Source: a virus. Taken from it: DNA of 20,171 nucleotides. The notes below the pieces were generated by a model. That model saw only the letters and a program-made list of their open reading frames with translations. It did no database searches and was not told the origin of the DNA. Of this stretch, positions 5,169 through 12,249 are shown piece by piece. A program made the translations under genes and the position numbers. The stretch is from the IMG/VR virus record IMGVR_UViG_3300030047_000392, positions 1 through 20,171 of that record; one strand, written 5' to 3'. The first letter of the stretch is position 1. Each line of letters opens with the position of its first letter.

Positions 5169-7192
5169 TAATTAATGTAATGGAGCAAAATTGGGGCAAG
5201 AAAAATGGCACTGACTTGTTCTTACAGAATGAGGCCGGTGAGAAAGCGATGCCTTCAATCTATCAACCAGATGAGGAGGAACGAGACGTTCGTGCCATGA
5301 TTATTAACTCCTTTACTTGGGCTGATGTTACAATGAGAAAACCAAGACGTGAATATAATGATATGTCAACGTTAACTCGTATGATGTACGACCAAATGGC
5401 TTTTAATATTTATCAGCCTAACAATGGTCAACCTAATATGGGTGATCCATCACAGTCTTGGAAGTCTAACGCCATGAGACCAGTGGTTCGTAATAAGGTT
5501 ATTAGTATTGCGGCTCATGCTACCGCTAAATTAATTTTTCCTAAGGTTTTTGCCTATAATGAACAATCAGAAGAACAAGAAAAATCTGCCATGGTTATGC
5601 GTGACCTTATTGAATGGGCATCTGAACAAAATAACTACGATAAGATGAGCTTATTCGCGGTGATTAATGCTTGTGTTAACCCAGCTTCAATTATGCATGT
5701 AGAATATGCTGAGGCATATCGCACGATTAAGACTGAGAAAGTTAATGGTAAATGGCAGACTAAAGAAATTTGTGATGAAACTAATAGTGGATTTCAACTT
5801 ACTCCAGTTCCAGTTGACGAACTTTTTATTGGTGATTTTTATATTGAAGATATTCAAAAGCAACCATTTTTAATTTGGAGACGTGTTCAAACTTATGCCA
5901 TGATGAAGGCTAAATATGGTAAGTCTAAAAATTTCGATTGTGTTAAGCCTGGGTTACAGGTTATCTATAATGATGCTAATACTTCATTTTACGAGGTATA
6001 TGACTCAAATCTTCGTGGTTCTTTATGTGAAGAAGTTATTTTTTACTCTAAATCATTAGATTTACAGATTCCAATGTGTAATGGAATCTTAATGACTGAC
6101 CCAGACGAACCAAATCCGCGTGTTGACAAAAACTATCCTTTCGTGAAGTTCTTTTATGAACCATTTGACGAAGGTAGAGCTTTTTACGGTAAGTCTTTGG
6201 CGTTTAAAATGCAACCAGATGCGGATATTATCAATACTCTTTATCCAATGATTATTGATGGTACTTTCTTAAACATCTTTAACCCATTAATCGTTAGTGG
6301 AGAAGAGGCAATAGGATCGGATGTCATGATTCCTGGAGCTACAACCACACTAATTAACCCTGAATCATCTGTTACTCCGCTACGAGTCGCTCAGGACATC
6401 AGGCAGGGTATGGACACGTTATCTAGGGTTGAAGATTCAATTAATCAATCCACTGAGGCTCCATTAAATGTTGGTTCTCGTGCTACCGCCTTTCAGATTT
6501 CTAAAGTTGACCAGGAAAAGCAAACTCTTATTGGATTATTTATCACTATGATTGGTGATTATGTAAAACAATATGGTAATCTCATAAAATCTGATATTTG
6601 TCAATACATTACTATTCCAGAAGTTAATAAAATAATTGATGACGGAGAATTGATTTACAAGACGATTATTGTTCACGATAAACAAACTGATAGCGGTAAA
6701 GTTAATAAGAGTATCAAGTTTGACTTTAACGCCCCATCTAAAGCCTTGACAGATAAAGAAGAATTAAGTGCTTCTTATGATGTCTTAGAAAATCAAGGTG
6801 GTAAGGATAGCAAAAATACAATCTGTGTAGTAAATCCTAAATTATTCCGTGAATTAAAATATCAAGTCGCTATTTCTCCTGATATTTTGGCTCCAATGTC
6901 TGACGACTTAGAACGTGCTTACGGATTAGAACTGTTTGATAGAGCCATTCAGGCTCCAAAGCTTGGTGTTAACGTCGATATGGAGCAAGTGTTTAAGGAT
7001 TTCTTGTTTAAACTATATCCAAAATCAGCAAAAGATGTTAATAAATATTTTAAAGAAGAGCAAATTCAAGATCCAAACTTGCCACCGATGAATCCACAAG
7101 CCGGTCAACCAATAGAAGGAACTCAGGATAAAGCAGGGATTACTAGTGGACCAGCTATGCCTAATATGCAAAGTGTCGGACCAACAAGATAA
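5165..7192 (+). CDS. Portal protein
   Basis: Dodecameric ring at the capsid vertex through which DNA enters and leaves. The 675-aa length is close to P22-type portals. The N-terminal part (about 30-110) with SSxx-like charged helices, NKVISIAAHATAKLIFPKVF (about 110-130) and the C-terminal half with a long segment QPDADIINTLYPMIIDGTFL, then SVTPLRVAQDIRQGMDTLSR, TEAPLNVGSRATAFQISKVD, fit portal stem and wing organisation. These calls rest on overall pattern and position. The C-terminus is Pro/Gly/Gln-rich and disordered. The ATG overlaps the terL stop (ATGA). A second ATG 15 bases in (MEQNWGKKNG) is also possible. Confidence 0.85.
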   Translation: MIINVMEQNWGKKNGTDLFLQNEAGEKAMPSIYQPDEEERDVRAMIINSFTWADVTMRKPRREYNDMSTLTRMMYDQMAFNIYQPNNGQPNMGDPSQSWKSNAMRPVVRNKVISIAAHATAKLIFPKVFAYNEQSEEQEKSAMVMRDLIEWASEQNNYDKMSLFAVINACVNPASIMHVEYAEAYRTIKTEKVNGKWQTKEICDETNSGFQLTPVPVDELFIGDFYIEDIQKQPFLIWRRVQTYAMMKAKYGKSKNFDCVKPGLQVIYNDANTSFYEVYDSNLRGSLCEEVIFYSKSLDLQIPMCNGILMTDPDEPNPRVDKNYPFVKFFYEPFDEGRAFYGKSLAFKMQPDADIINTLYPMIIDGTFLNIFNPLIVSGEEAIGSDVMIPGATTTLINPESSVTPLRVAQDIRQGMDTLSRVEDSINQSTEAPLNVGSRATAFQISKVDQEKQTLIGLFITMIGDYVKQYGNLIKSDICQYITIPEVNKIIDDGELIYKTIIVHDKQTDSGKVNKSIKFDFNAPSKALTDKEELSASYDVLENQGGKDSKNTICVVNPKLFRELKYQVAISPDILAPMSDDLERAYGLELFDRAIQAPKLGVNVDMEQVFKDFLFKLYPKSAKDVNKYFKEEQIQDPNLPPMNPQAGQPIEGTQDKAGITSGPAMPNMQSVGPTR

Positions 7193-7217
7193 CTAATAAA
7201 TAATAACGCTAAAAACT

Positions 7218-7646
7218 ATGATTAACCGATTTAAATGGCTTGAAGTTAGTCGGGATACTAGAACAAACATTGTTCTATATCTCAAAGACTTCACGGACTT
7301 TCCAGAATTTAAAAAATCTGGACACATAGAAGTTTCTGGAAACAAAGTAGTGTGTGATGGTTTCACCGACCAAGATTTATGTAAATTAACACCAGAATTA
7401 CTTCGTGCGGCTTTAGATGAAAGTACGTTAAAGGATAGAGGTGTTGATCCTCAAGATGTTTACGCTTTATTTTATGAACTTGTGGCTCGTCTTGAAATGC
7501 CACCAGTTGAATTAAAAGAACAAGCTATTGTCCACAAAGTAACAGTCGAAGAAATTAAGGATAACGAGTTAGAAGAAGTTTTAGTTCCTAATGAAGAAAT
7601 TAAAATACCAGTTAAAAAACCTATTATTAAAACGCTAAAAAAATAA
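7218..7646 (+). CDS. Hypothetical protein after portal, 142 aa
   Basis: Soluble, mixed alpha/beta protein (MINRFKWLEVSRDTRTNIVL...). The first about 95 residues look folded; residues about 100-142 are acidic then basic (EEIKDNELEEVLVPNEEIKI, then PVKKPIIKTLKK). No domain recognised. It lies between portal and scaffold, where head accessory proteins are usually encoded. The leader contains the AACGCTAAAA motif (7205-7215) two bases before the ATG, and a second copy lies in its last codons (7631-7641). Confidence 0.7.
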   Translation: MINRFKWLEVSRDTRTNIVLYLKDFTDFPEFKKSGHIEVSGNKVVCDGFTDQDLCKLTPELLRAALDESTLKDRGVDPQDVYALFYELVARLEMPPVELKEQAIVHKVTVEEIKDNELEEVLVPNEEIKIPVKKPIIKTLKK

Positions 7647-7650
7647 AATT

Positions 7651-8070
7651 ATGAAAAAAGAATTTAAATTAACTCCAGAACAAATTCAGAAGATTGAACA
7701 AATAAAAATTGTGGAAGCTCGTCAAGAAAAAATTGTGATTAATGCTCGTGAAATGATTCTTCCTATCTTAAAGGAAAACAATTCTAGTGTTAATAAATCT
7801 AAAATGGCTTGCGATGTTCTACAGATTGCTATTAGTCAAGGACAGTTTGAACTATTAAAACAACATAAAGTATGTGACTTAAATCTTCTTGATTTAATTA
7901 AAGAAGATTATCCGGAAAGTAAAATTGTTCGTAGTTTAATAGAAAAAATTAACGACCTAAGCATGGAAGAAGGTATCACTGCATTACAATGGATGGTTGA
8001 AAAGATGAATAAAGTTATCGAAGATGAAAATAAAGATAGAAAGTTTGAAGATTTAAACTTAGATTTCTAA
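7651..8070 (+). CDS. Hypothetical protein, 139 aa
   Basis: All-helical, charged protein starting MKKEFKLTPEQIQKIEQIKI. Has an internal stretch CDVLQIAISQGQFELLKQHK and a C-terminal acidic tail (DENKDRKFEDLNLDF). No catalytic motif or family is recognised. Starts 4 bases after the preceding stop and ends 4 bases before the next start, so it belongs to the same operon. A head or packaging accessory role is inferred only from position. Confidence 0.7.
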   Translation: MKKEFKLTPEQIQKIEQIKIVEARQEKIVINAREMILPILKENNSSVNKSKMACDVLQIAISQGQFELLKQHKVCDLNLLDLIKEDYPESKIVRSLIEKINDLSMEEGITALQWMVEKMNKVIEDENKDRKFEDLNLDF

Positions 8071-8074
8071 GTAT

Positions 8075-8407
8075 ATGATAAAAACGCTAAAAATAAGATT
8101 GATTTATTGGCTCGCTAAAAACTTATTACCCATTGTTGATGAAAAAGAGTTGATTTCATTTAAAAAAGATAAATACTTTGTAAATGGAATAGAACTTACT
8201 CAATCAGAGGTAATGGGATTAAGAGCGGAGGCTGATGTTATTGGAAAAATGAGACTCTGGCAAATCATCGTAAATGATTTAAATGAGAGATCGCAAAAGA
8301 AAATATATAAAGATGCTCTTGATTCCACTGACTTCGTTATTGGAAAAACCATCTTGTATATCTTGGATGTTCAACAAAAGTTTATTGATAAGATGAAAAA
8401 CAAGTAG
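8075..8407 (+). CDS. Hypothetical protein, 110 aa
   Basis: Starts MIKTLKIRLIYWLAKNLLPI, then a short beta-like segment KDKYFVNGIEL, then helices containing LWQIIVNDLNERSQKKIY and FVIGKTILYILDVQQKFIDK. The combination of an LW-x-I-x-x-N helix and a DxxxGKxxLYxLDV helix recurs, as far as I recall, in small proteins next to phage portal genes; the function is unknown. Its first codons contain another copy of AACGCTAAAA (8083-8093). Confidence 0.65.
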   Translation: MIKTLKIRLIYWLAKNLLPIVDEKELISFKKDKYFVNGIELTQSEVMGLRAEADVIGKMRLWQIIVNDLNERSQKKIYKDALDSTDFVIGKTILYILDVQQKFIDKMKNK

Positions 8408-8421
8408 ATTGATAATTCCAT

Positions 8422-8477
8422 CGGCTATCTAAAGGTTTATTGGGGGCAACTCCTTAGCGTTTTCCTTTATATAGCCG
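8422..8477 (+). other. Long stem-loop upstream of the scaffold-like gene
   Basis: CGGCTAT (8422-8428) pairs with ATAGCCG (8471-8477), and after one mismatch TAAAGG (8430-8435) pairs with CCTTTA (8464-8469), giving 13 pairs. The 28-base loop contains GGGGG..CTCC, which can pair further. No T-run follows, so this is not a normal terminator. It may act as a processing, stability or translation-control element before the abundant head proteins. Confidence 0.5.
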
Positions 8478-8502
8478 GCACGAATTATTAATTAACAAAC
8501 TG

Positions 8503-9117
8503 ATGGAACCAGAAATGGCCCATTTAAAAACTTGTATGGAAAATCAAAATGCTGCTCCGGATGCAGTTAAAACACCGGAAGAAGGAGTTAACAATGACAA
8601 CAATGCTCCGGTTGTCGAAGAAATAGTTACGATGACTAAGACGCAGGTTGATGAATTATTAACCGCGGCCGAAAACGCAACTAAATTAGCTGCTCAAAAA
8701 TCTTCTGATGCTGAAAATTATAAGATTGGCATGATGAAGTATAAAGATAAGCTAAAAGACAATGGAATTGATGATGGGGAACCTCAACAAACAACAAAAG
8801 AAGAAATCGCTCAGATGATTCGAGATGCTGTTAAAGAAATTGTTCCTGCTGTTAACACGCCAAAAAAAGATGATGAATTAGAAATTGCTAATGCTAAGAT
8901 TGCCGAAATGCGGTTAACTATGGCAAGTAGTAAAAATGGTTCATCAGCTGCCGGTTCTAATCTTGATAAAGGAAATGAGGAAGGAAAGACTCCTGCCGAA
9001 AGATACTTTAGTAAGGATCAGATTGCAGAGATGAGGGCAAAATTTCCTAATATTGACATTGAACAAGTTTATAAAAATTTGCCAGATGCTAATACTCAGG
9101 GATATGTTGCTAAATAA
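8503..9117 (+). CDS. Scaffolding-like protein
   Basis: 204 aa, highly charged, helical and without hydrophobic core, immediately upstream of the decoration-like and major capsid genes, the usual place of a capsid scaffold. Predicted coiled coils at about 45-86 (TKTQVDELLTAAENATKLAA onward) and about 100-142 (EEIAQMIRDAVKEIV; ELEIANAKIAEMRLTM). A Ser/Gly linker follows (143-160) and a C-terminal helix-rich segment (RYFSKDQIAEMRAKFPNIDI, 168-187) could be the capsid-binding part. The first ATG is chosen; M5 and M12 are alternatives. No protease gene is visible nearby, so removal of the scaffold by proteolysis is not evident. Confidence 0.65.
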   Translation: MEPEMAHLKTCMENQNAAPDAVKTPEEGVNNDNNAPVVEEIVTMTKTQVDELLTAAENATKLAAQKSSDAENYKIGMMKYKDKLKDNGIDDGEPQQTTKEEIAQMIRDAVKEIVPAVNTPKKDDELEIANAKIAEMRLTMASSKNGSSAAGSNLDKGNEEGKTPAERYFSKDQIAEMRAKFPNIDIEQVYKNLPDANTQGYVAK

Positions 9118-9154
9118 ATGCTAAAACTTATTAATCTAAGTAAACAAAACAAAT

Positions 9155-9640
9155 ATGGCTGTAAATGATATTACACAAGTAGGTGCTGCTACTTTCGGTC
9201 CAAATGGGGCTGTACAGTACAACGTAGCTGCAAGTGCTACATTGATTAATCCTGGTGAACCAGTAACTTGTGCCTTAGGTGCAGTTGCTGTTACTCCAAT
9301 GACAACAAACAAACCAGTTGTTGCTACTGACTTTTTAGCTGGTGTTGCAACTACAACTTCTACAAACACTGCTGGTGCTGCTGGAAAAGTTTTCGTTCAA
9401 GCTTTACTTCCAGGTCAGATTTGGTCAATTTTACCAAATTCTGCTGCCGCTTTTGATACTCAAGCTGAATATGATGCTTTAGTAGGTAAGAGAGTATTAA
9501 TCGACTTAACTGCTGGTAAATACACTATCTTAGCTACTGATGGCGCTACTTCTGGTTGTGTTATTCTTGCTAAGGATATTAAAGTTGATGGTGCTCACAT
9601 TTATTTCACTTTCCGAAATGGTGTTAGTTATTTAAGCTAG
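9155..9640 (+). CDS. Probable head decoration protein, 161 aa
   Basis: Ala/Thr/Val-rich beta-type protein (MAVNDITQVGAATFGPNGAV). The central VTPMTTNKPVVATDFLAGVA and GKVFVQALLPGQIW segments resemble the barrel of capsid cement proteins such as the DUF2190-type family, but the match is by pattern only. It lies between scaffold and MCP, a common place for decoration genes, and its codon use (GCT, ACT, GTT) is that of a highly expressed gene like the MCP exons. The start context CAAATATGG is typical for this genome. Confidence 0.55.
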   Translation: MAVNDITQVGAATFGPNGAVQYNVAASATLINPGEPVTCALGAVAVTPMTTNKPVVATDFLAGVATTTSTNTAGAAGKVFVQALLPGQIWSILPNSAAAFDTQAEYDALVGKRVLIDLTAGKYTILATDGATSGCVILAKDIKVDGAHIYFTFRNGVSYLS

Positions 9641-9670
9641 TTGATTAAATAATAGGCTCATTGAAAACAC

Positions 9671-9707
9671 AGAAATTAAAAACGCTAAAACTAATAATTT
9701 AATTTCT
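9671..9707 (+). promoter_or_regulatory. Stem-loop in the MCP leader presenting AACGCTAAAA
   Basis: AGAAATTAAA (9671-9680) pairs perfectly with TTTAATTTCT (9698-9707). The 17-base loop is AACGCTAAAACTAATAA with minor extension and holds the motif repeated at other gene junctions. It ends 8 bases before the MCP ATG, so it could affect translation or mRNA stability. Confidence 0.45.
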
Positions 9708-9715
9708 AAAATAGT

Positions 9716-11857
9716 ATGATAATGGATTCAACCAACTTCGCGTTGGTAAAAACGGAGCTAAAATAATCTGGTTCCGTGTGGATTAAGGGTAAATCTGCAA
9801 AAAATTGGGTGAATTGCTGGAAACTCCTAATAACGGACAATCAGCAGCCAAGTTATCTAGGGATAGATAAAAGGTTCAACGACTAACAGCATACCACTAG
9901 AACAGTGATGAAGCTGACACGAGCGCCCGACATTCATTAATAATGGGTGAAGATATAGTCTGGACACTAGATATATATAAAACTAGTGAAATATAGGATA
10001 AAGAGCCTATATGTTAACATAATCAAGATAGAGTATTTTATCAAAAATTTGCTTGGGAAACAGCTTTTCCATCATTAGCAACTGCTGAAACTGCTGCATT
10101 ATTTAAACCAATGCAAATCGATAGAGCTGCTTATGTTGAAGAAGTATTCCAAGGTTCTCCTTTATATGCAAATATTTCTGAGACACAAACTGTTCCTGCA
10201 ACTACTCCAATTGCTGGTAACAAACTGACAACTTTCGTACAAGACTACGCTCAAGCGAAAGATATCAGTAAGAATTTTTTCGATAGACTAGCAGGCATGC
10301 TAAGTTTTCAAAGATTATCGTTTAGTCTTTAAAAATTATTGTCGAAGTAAAACAGGGATAAACGGGGAAACTCCTATAAATATTAGGACAATCCCGTACC
10401 AAGCATTAATTTAAATGATTAATGAAGGTCGAACGACTAGAAGGTGAACCTCTTCGTTGAGAACATAATCCTTCCACGAAACCCCTGCCCCGAAAGGGTG
10501 AAGATATAGTCTGGGCAATCTTGAAAAATAAACTTGACAAATACCTAATAGATGATATAATTAATACATATTAATTTAAAAAAAATATGGAAAAAATTTA
10601 TAAAATATCTATTAAAAGAAGGGAGTATTCAGCAAAATGGCGTTTAAAAAAAATAGAAGATGTTAGACGTCAAGCACGTGAATGGGTAGAAAGAAAAAAA
10701 CAAAGTGAAAATGGTGAAGAATTTATGGAACTTTGTAATTCACGAGCTAAAAGATATAGAGAAAAAAATCTAGAAAAATGTAGAGAAAGAGAGAAGGAAA
10801 AATCTAGACTATATCGCAAAAATAATCCCGAAAAATATTTACAACAGGCCAGAGATTATCGTAAAAATAATCCCGAAAGGTTTAAATCTTATTATGAAAA
10901 TAGGAAAAAAACATCTGGGTTTACTAGAGATAAGAGAAACGGTACTCTAAGAAAATATGGGCTAGATGTTGAAAAATATAATATAATGGTAGATGGTCAA
11001 GGAGGTAAGTGTGCTATCTGTGATAATAGTAATGATAGTCTAGTAGTAGATCATTGTCACGAAACTGGAAAAGTAAGAAGTTTGTTATGTAATAAATGCA
11101 ATATCTTACTTGGAATGATTGAGTCTGGATTTAAAAGAAATGAAAATATACTCAATTTATCATTAGAATACCTCAAAAAAAATGAAGCACTAAGAGATTG
11201 ATTGTCGGAATAAAGAGTTCGGCAGATAACAAAATGGATAATATGCACGGGTTCTATTCTAAGGTTGTTGAAGACATGGCTATGAAAGCTCGTGTTACAA
11301 TGACAAACAATGCTTTCGCTGTATATCGTGGTGCTTTCACAACTACTTTAACTGCTGATGGAGCTCCATTAATCGGAACTCACACTTTACTTATTGGTTC
11401 TTCTTATTCCAATGTAGTAACTGGTGCTTTAAGTGTTTCTACCCTTAATGATGCTTTAGTTAAATTAGCTGAACAACCTGACCAAGCTGGTGTAGTAATG
11501 GGTAACCAAGGTCGTTACTTATTAGTTCCACAAGCTTTATTCACACACGCAACTCAAATCACTGAATCTGCATTAGTAGCTGATTCTGCTAATAACAACT
11601 TGAACGTATATCGTTCTGCATTTGGTATCACTATCTACACTTCTCCTTACTTAGGATTTAATGCAGGTGGTTCAGATACTGCATGGTTCTTACTATCAGA
11701 AAATCACACAGTTACTCGTATTATCAGACAAGGTATTCAAACTTATCTACGTGATTGGGGTATGTCTAACAACAGAACTTATAACTACCAAGCTAACTTC
11801 AGAGAAGTCGTTTATGCTGTAGATTATGTCGGAACTGTTGGATCTACCGGCCTATAA
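9716..11857 (+). CDS. Major capsid protein, three exons split by two group I introns
   Basis: HK97-fold-type major capsid protein is inferred from position after the scaffold and from sequence pattern. Exons are 9716-9759, 10032-10284 and 11237-11857; joined they give 918 bases, 305 aa plus stop, with no internal stop. Exon 1 reads MIMDSTNFALVKTEL; the junction to exon 2 gives TELVFYQKFAWE. Exon 2 ends DISKNFFD and exon 3 opens DNMHGFYSKVVEDMAMKARV, giving a continuous helix-like FFDDNMHGFY. Later text (AFTTTLTADGAPLIGTHTLL; QGRYLLVPQALF; TAWFLL; FREVVYAVDYVGTVG at the C-terminus) is typical of phage major capsid proteins. Without splicing, exon 1 stops at TAA 9764-9766 and exon 2 at 10330-10332. 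The ATG at 9722 is an alternative start. Leader hairpin at 9671-9707. Confidence 0.85.
9760..10031 (+). ncRNA. Group I intron 1 in the MCP gene (ORF-less)
   Basis: 272-nt self-splicing ribozyme. P1: exon ACGGAGCT (9752-9759) with guide GGTTCCGT (9770-9777), all eight pairs formed, with U.G at the splice site. P3: TTGGGTG (9805-9811) with CGCCCGA (9924-9930). P4: TGCTG (9815-9819) with CAGCA (9842-9846). P5: TCC/GGA (9825-9827, 9835-9837). P7: GACTA (9881-9885) with TAGTC (9956-9960), in the classical contexts GGTTCAACGACTA and AAGATATAGTC. P9: CACTAG/CTAGTG (9965-9970, 9983-9988). P9.1: TATAGG/CCTATA (9992-9997, 10006-10011). It ends in G (10031). P10 pairing is weak (two pairs), so the 3' site is supported mainly by the terminal G and restored frame. 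Confidence 0.88.
10534..10561 (+). promoter_or_regulatory. Promoter inside intron 2 for the endonuclease gene
   Basis: TTGACA (10534-10539), 16-base spacer, TATAAT (10556-10561), extended TGATATAAT. The predicted start near 10568 gives a leader of about 20 nt to ATG 10587. It has the same architecture as the promoter of the free-standing HNH gene and would allow expression independent of the capsid transcript. Confidence 0.75.
10587..11201 (+). CDS. Intron-encoded endonuclease VII-like homing endonuclease
   Basis: 204 aa. The C-terminal domain (about 121-180) matches the recombination endonuclease VII / His-Me finger fold: LRKYGLDVEKYNIM (121-134), a zinc knuckle CAIC (142-145) and CNKC (168-171), and the metal/catalytic DHCHETGKVRSLLC (155-168). 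The N-terminal 110 residues are very basic and helical with repeated YRKNNPE-type units (about 76-82 and 91-97), probably DNA-binding. Such enzymes cut intronless alleles of the host gene to spread the intron. It is inserted in the P9 loop; its stop codon (11199-11201) overlaps the 3' strand of P9 (11195-11200), so the coding end and ribozyme structure share bases. Its A-rich codon use differs from the capsid exons. It has its own promoter and no Shine-Dalgarno. Confidence 0.88.
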   Translation: MEKIYKISIKRREYSAKWRLKKIEDVRRQAREWVERKKQSENGEEFMELCNSRAKRYREKNLEKCREREKEKSRLYRKNNPEKYLQQARDYRKNNPERFKSYYENRKKTSGFTRDKRNGTLRKYGLDVEKYNIMVDGQGGKCAICDNSNDSLVVDHCHETGKVRSLLCNKCNILLGMIESGFKRNENILNLSLEYLKKNEALRD

Positions 11858-11906
11858 GCCAGTGCTTCCATCTATTCCTAGACTAATAAATTAACTTTTC
11901 GTACTT

Positions 11907-12182
11907 ATGGCTAATCCAAAGAATTACACAACAAATTTGAATGTGTTACAACTGGATGGCGCAATTGAAACTATTAACTCTCAGTTAATTAAAGTTTTAT
12001 TGAGAGATTCTAATCAAGATATTCTAATGTGTTCCGGAACAGTATTAATTACTGCTGCTGGTGCAGGTTACGCTAAGGCTTGTATCTATATCAAAACTGA
12101 TGTAGTTACTGGCACTGGTGCTCAATATCTAAATAAGGGTACTAATCTTTCATGCGTTTTCTCTCTAACAACACAGGCTTAG
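11907..12182 (+). CDS. Small structural protein candidate after MCP, 91 aa
   Basis: Beta-type small protein, MANPKNYTTNLNVLQLDGAI, ending with NKGTNLSCVFSLTTQA. No domain recognised. It comes directly after the MCP with an A/T-rich leader and is followed by a strong hairpin. Codon use is like that of the MCP. A second decoration or head-completion protein is plausible by position; no specific family can be named. Confidence 0.6.
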   Translation: MANPKNYTTNLNVLQLDGAIETINSQLIKVLLRDSNQDILMCSGTVLITAAGAGYAKACIYIKTDVVTGTGAQYLNKGTNLSCVFSLTTQA

Positions 12183-12192
12183 TTGAATTTTA

Positions 12193-12216
12193 GGGGACAC
12201 CCCATGGGGTGTCTCC
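12193..12216 (+). terminator. Strong GC hairpin after the capsid genes (possible terminator or stability element)
   Basis: GGGGACACCCC (12193-12203) pairs with GGGGTGTCTCC (12206-12216) with one G.U pair; the effective loop is about 4 bases. It is the most stable short hairpin in the operon and lies 10 bases after a stop codon. The downstream bases are AATAAACTTAATT, not a U-run, so it may instead attenuate or protect the upstream capsid mRNA. Confidence 0.45.
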
Positions 12217-12249
12217 AATAAACTTAATTAACAAGTAATTATAAAAAAT

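Larger units (their letters stand above)
10285..11236 (+). ncRNA. Group I intron 2 in the MCP gene, carrying a homing endonuclease
   Basis: 952-nt intron. P1: exon TTCGAT (10279-10284) with guide GTCGAA (10341-10346), U.G at the splice site, extended by AGACTA/TAGTCT (10285-10290, 10323-10328). P10: ATTATT (10335-10340) with exon 3 GATAAT (11237-11242). P3: CAGGG/CCCTG (10353-10357, 10483-10487). P4: ACGGG/CCCGT (10362-10366, 10393-10397). P5: TCCTA/TAGGA (10372-10376, 10384-10388). P6-region stem: CATTAAT/ATTAATG (10404-10410, 10418-10424). P7: GACTA/TAGTC (10435-10439, 10507-10511). P9: CAATCT/AGATTG (10516-10521, 11195-11200), whose loop holds the endonuclease gene. P9.1: 11203-11210 with 11218-11224. 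It ends in G (11236). P1 and P10 together define both splice sites. Confidence 0.93.

Noticed and set aside
7218-8407. Programmed frameshift joining the three small genes after the portal
   Set aside because: Each has its own start, stop and 4-base gap, and no slippery sequence lies at the junctions.
10111-10332. Stand-alone 73-aa gene
   Set aside because: The capsid frame is open upstream to 10032, and the last 16 codons are intron sequence; this is MCP exon 2 plus intron read-through.
11198-11857. Independent capsid-like gene starting at 11198
   Set aside because: The first 13 codons lie in intron 2 (P9, P9.1 and the 3' end); the true coding part starts at 11237 as MCP exon 3.
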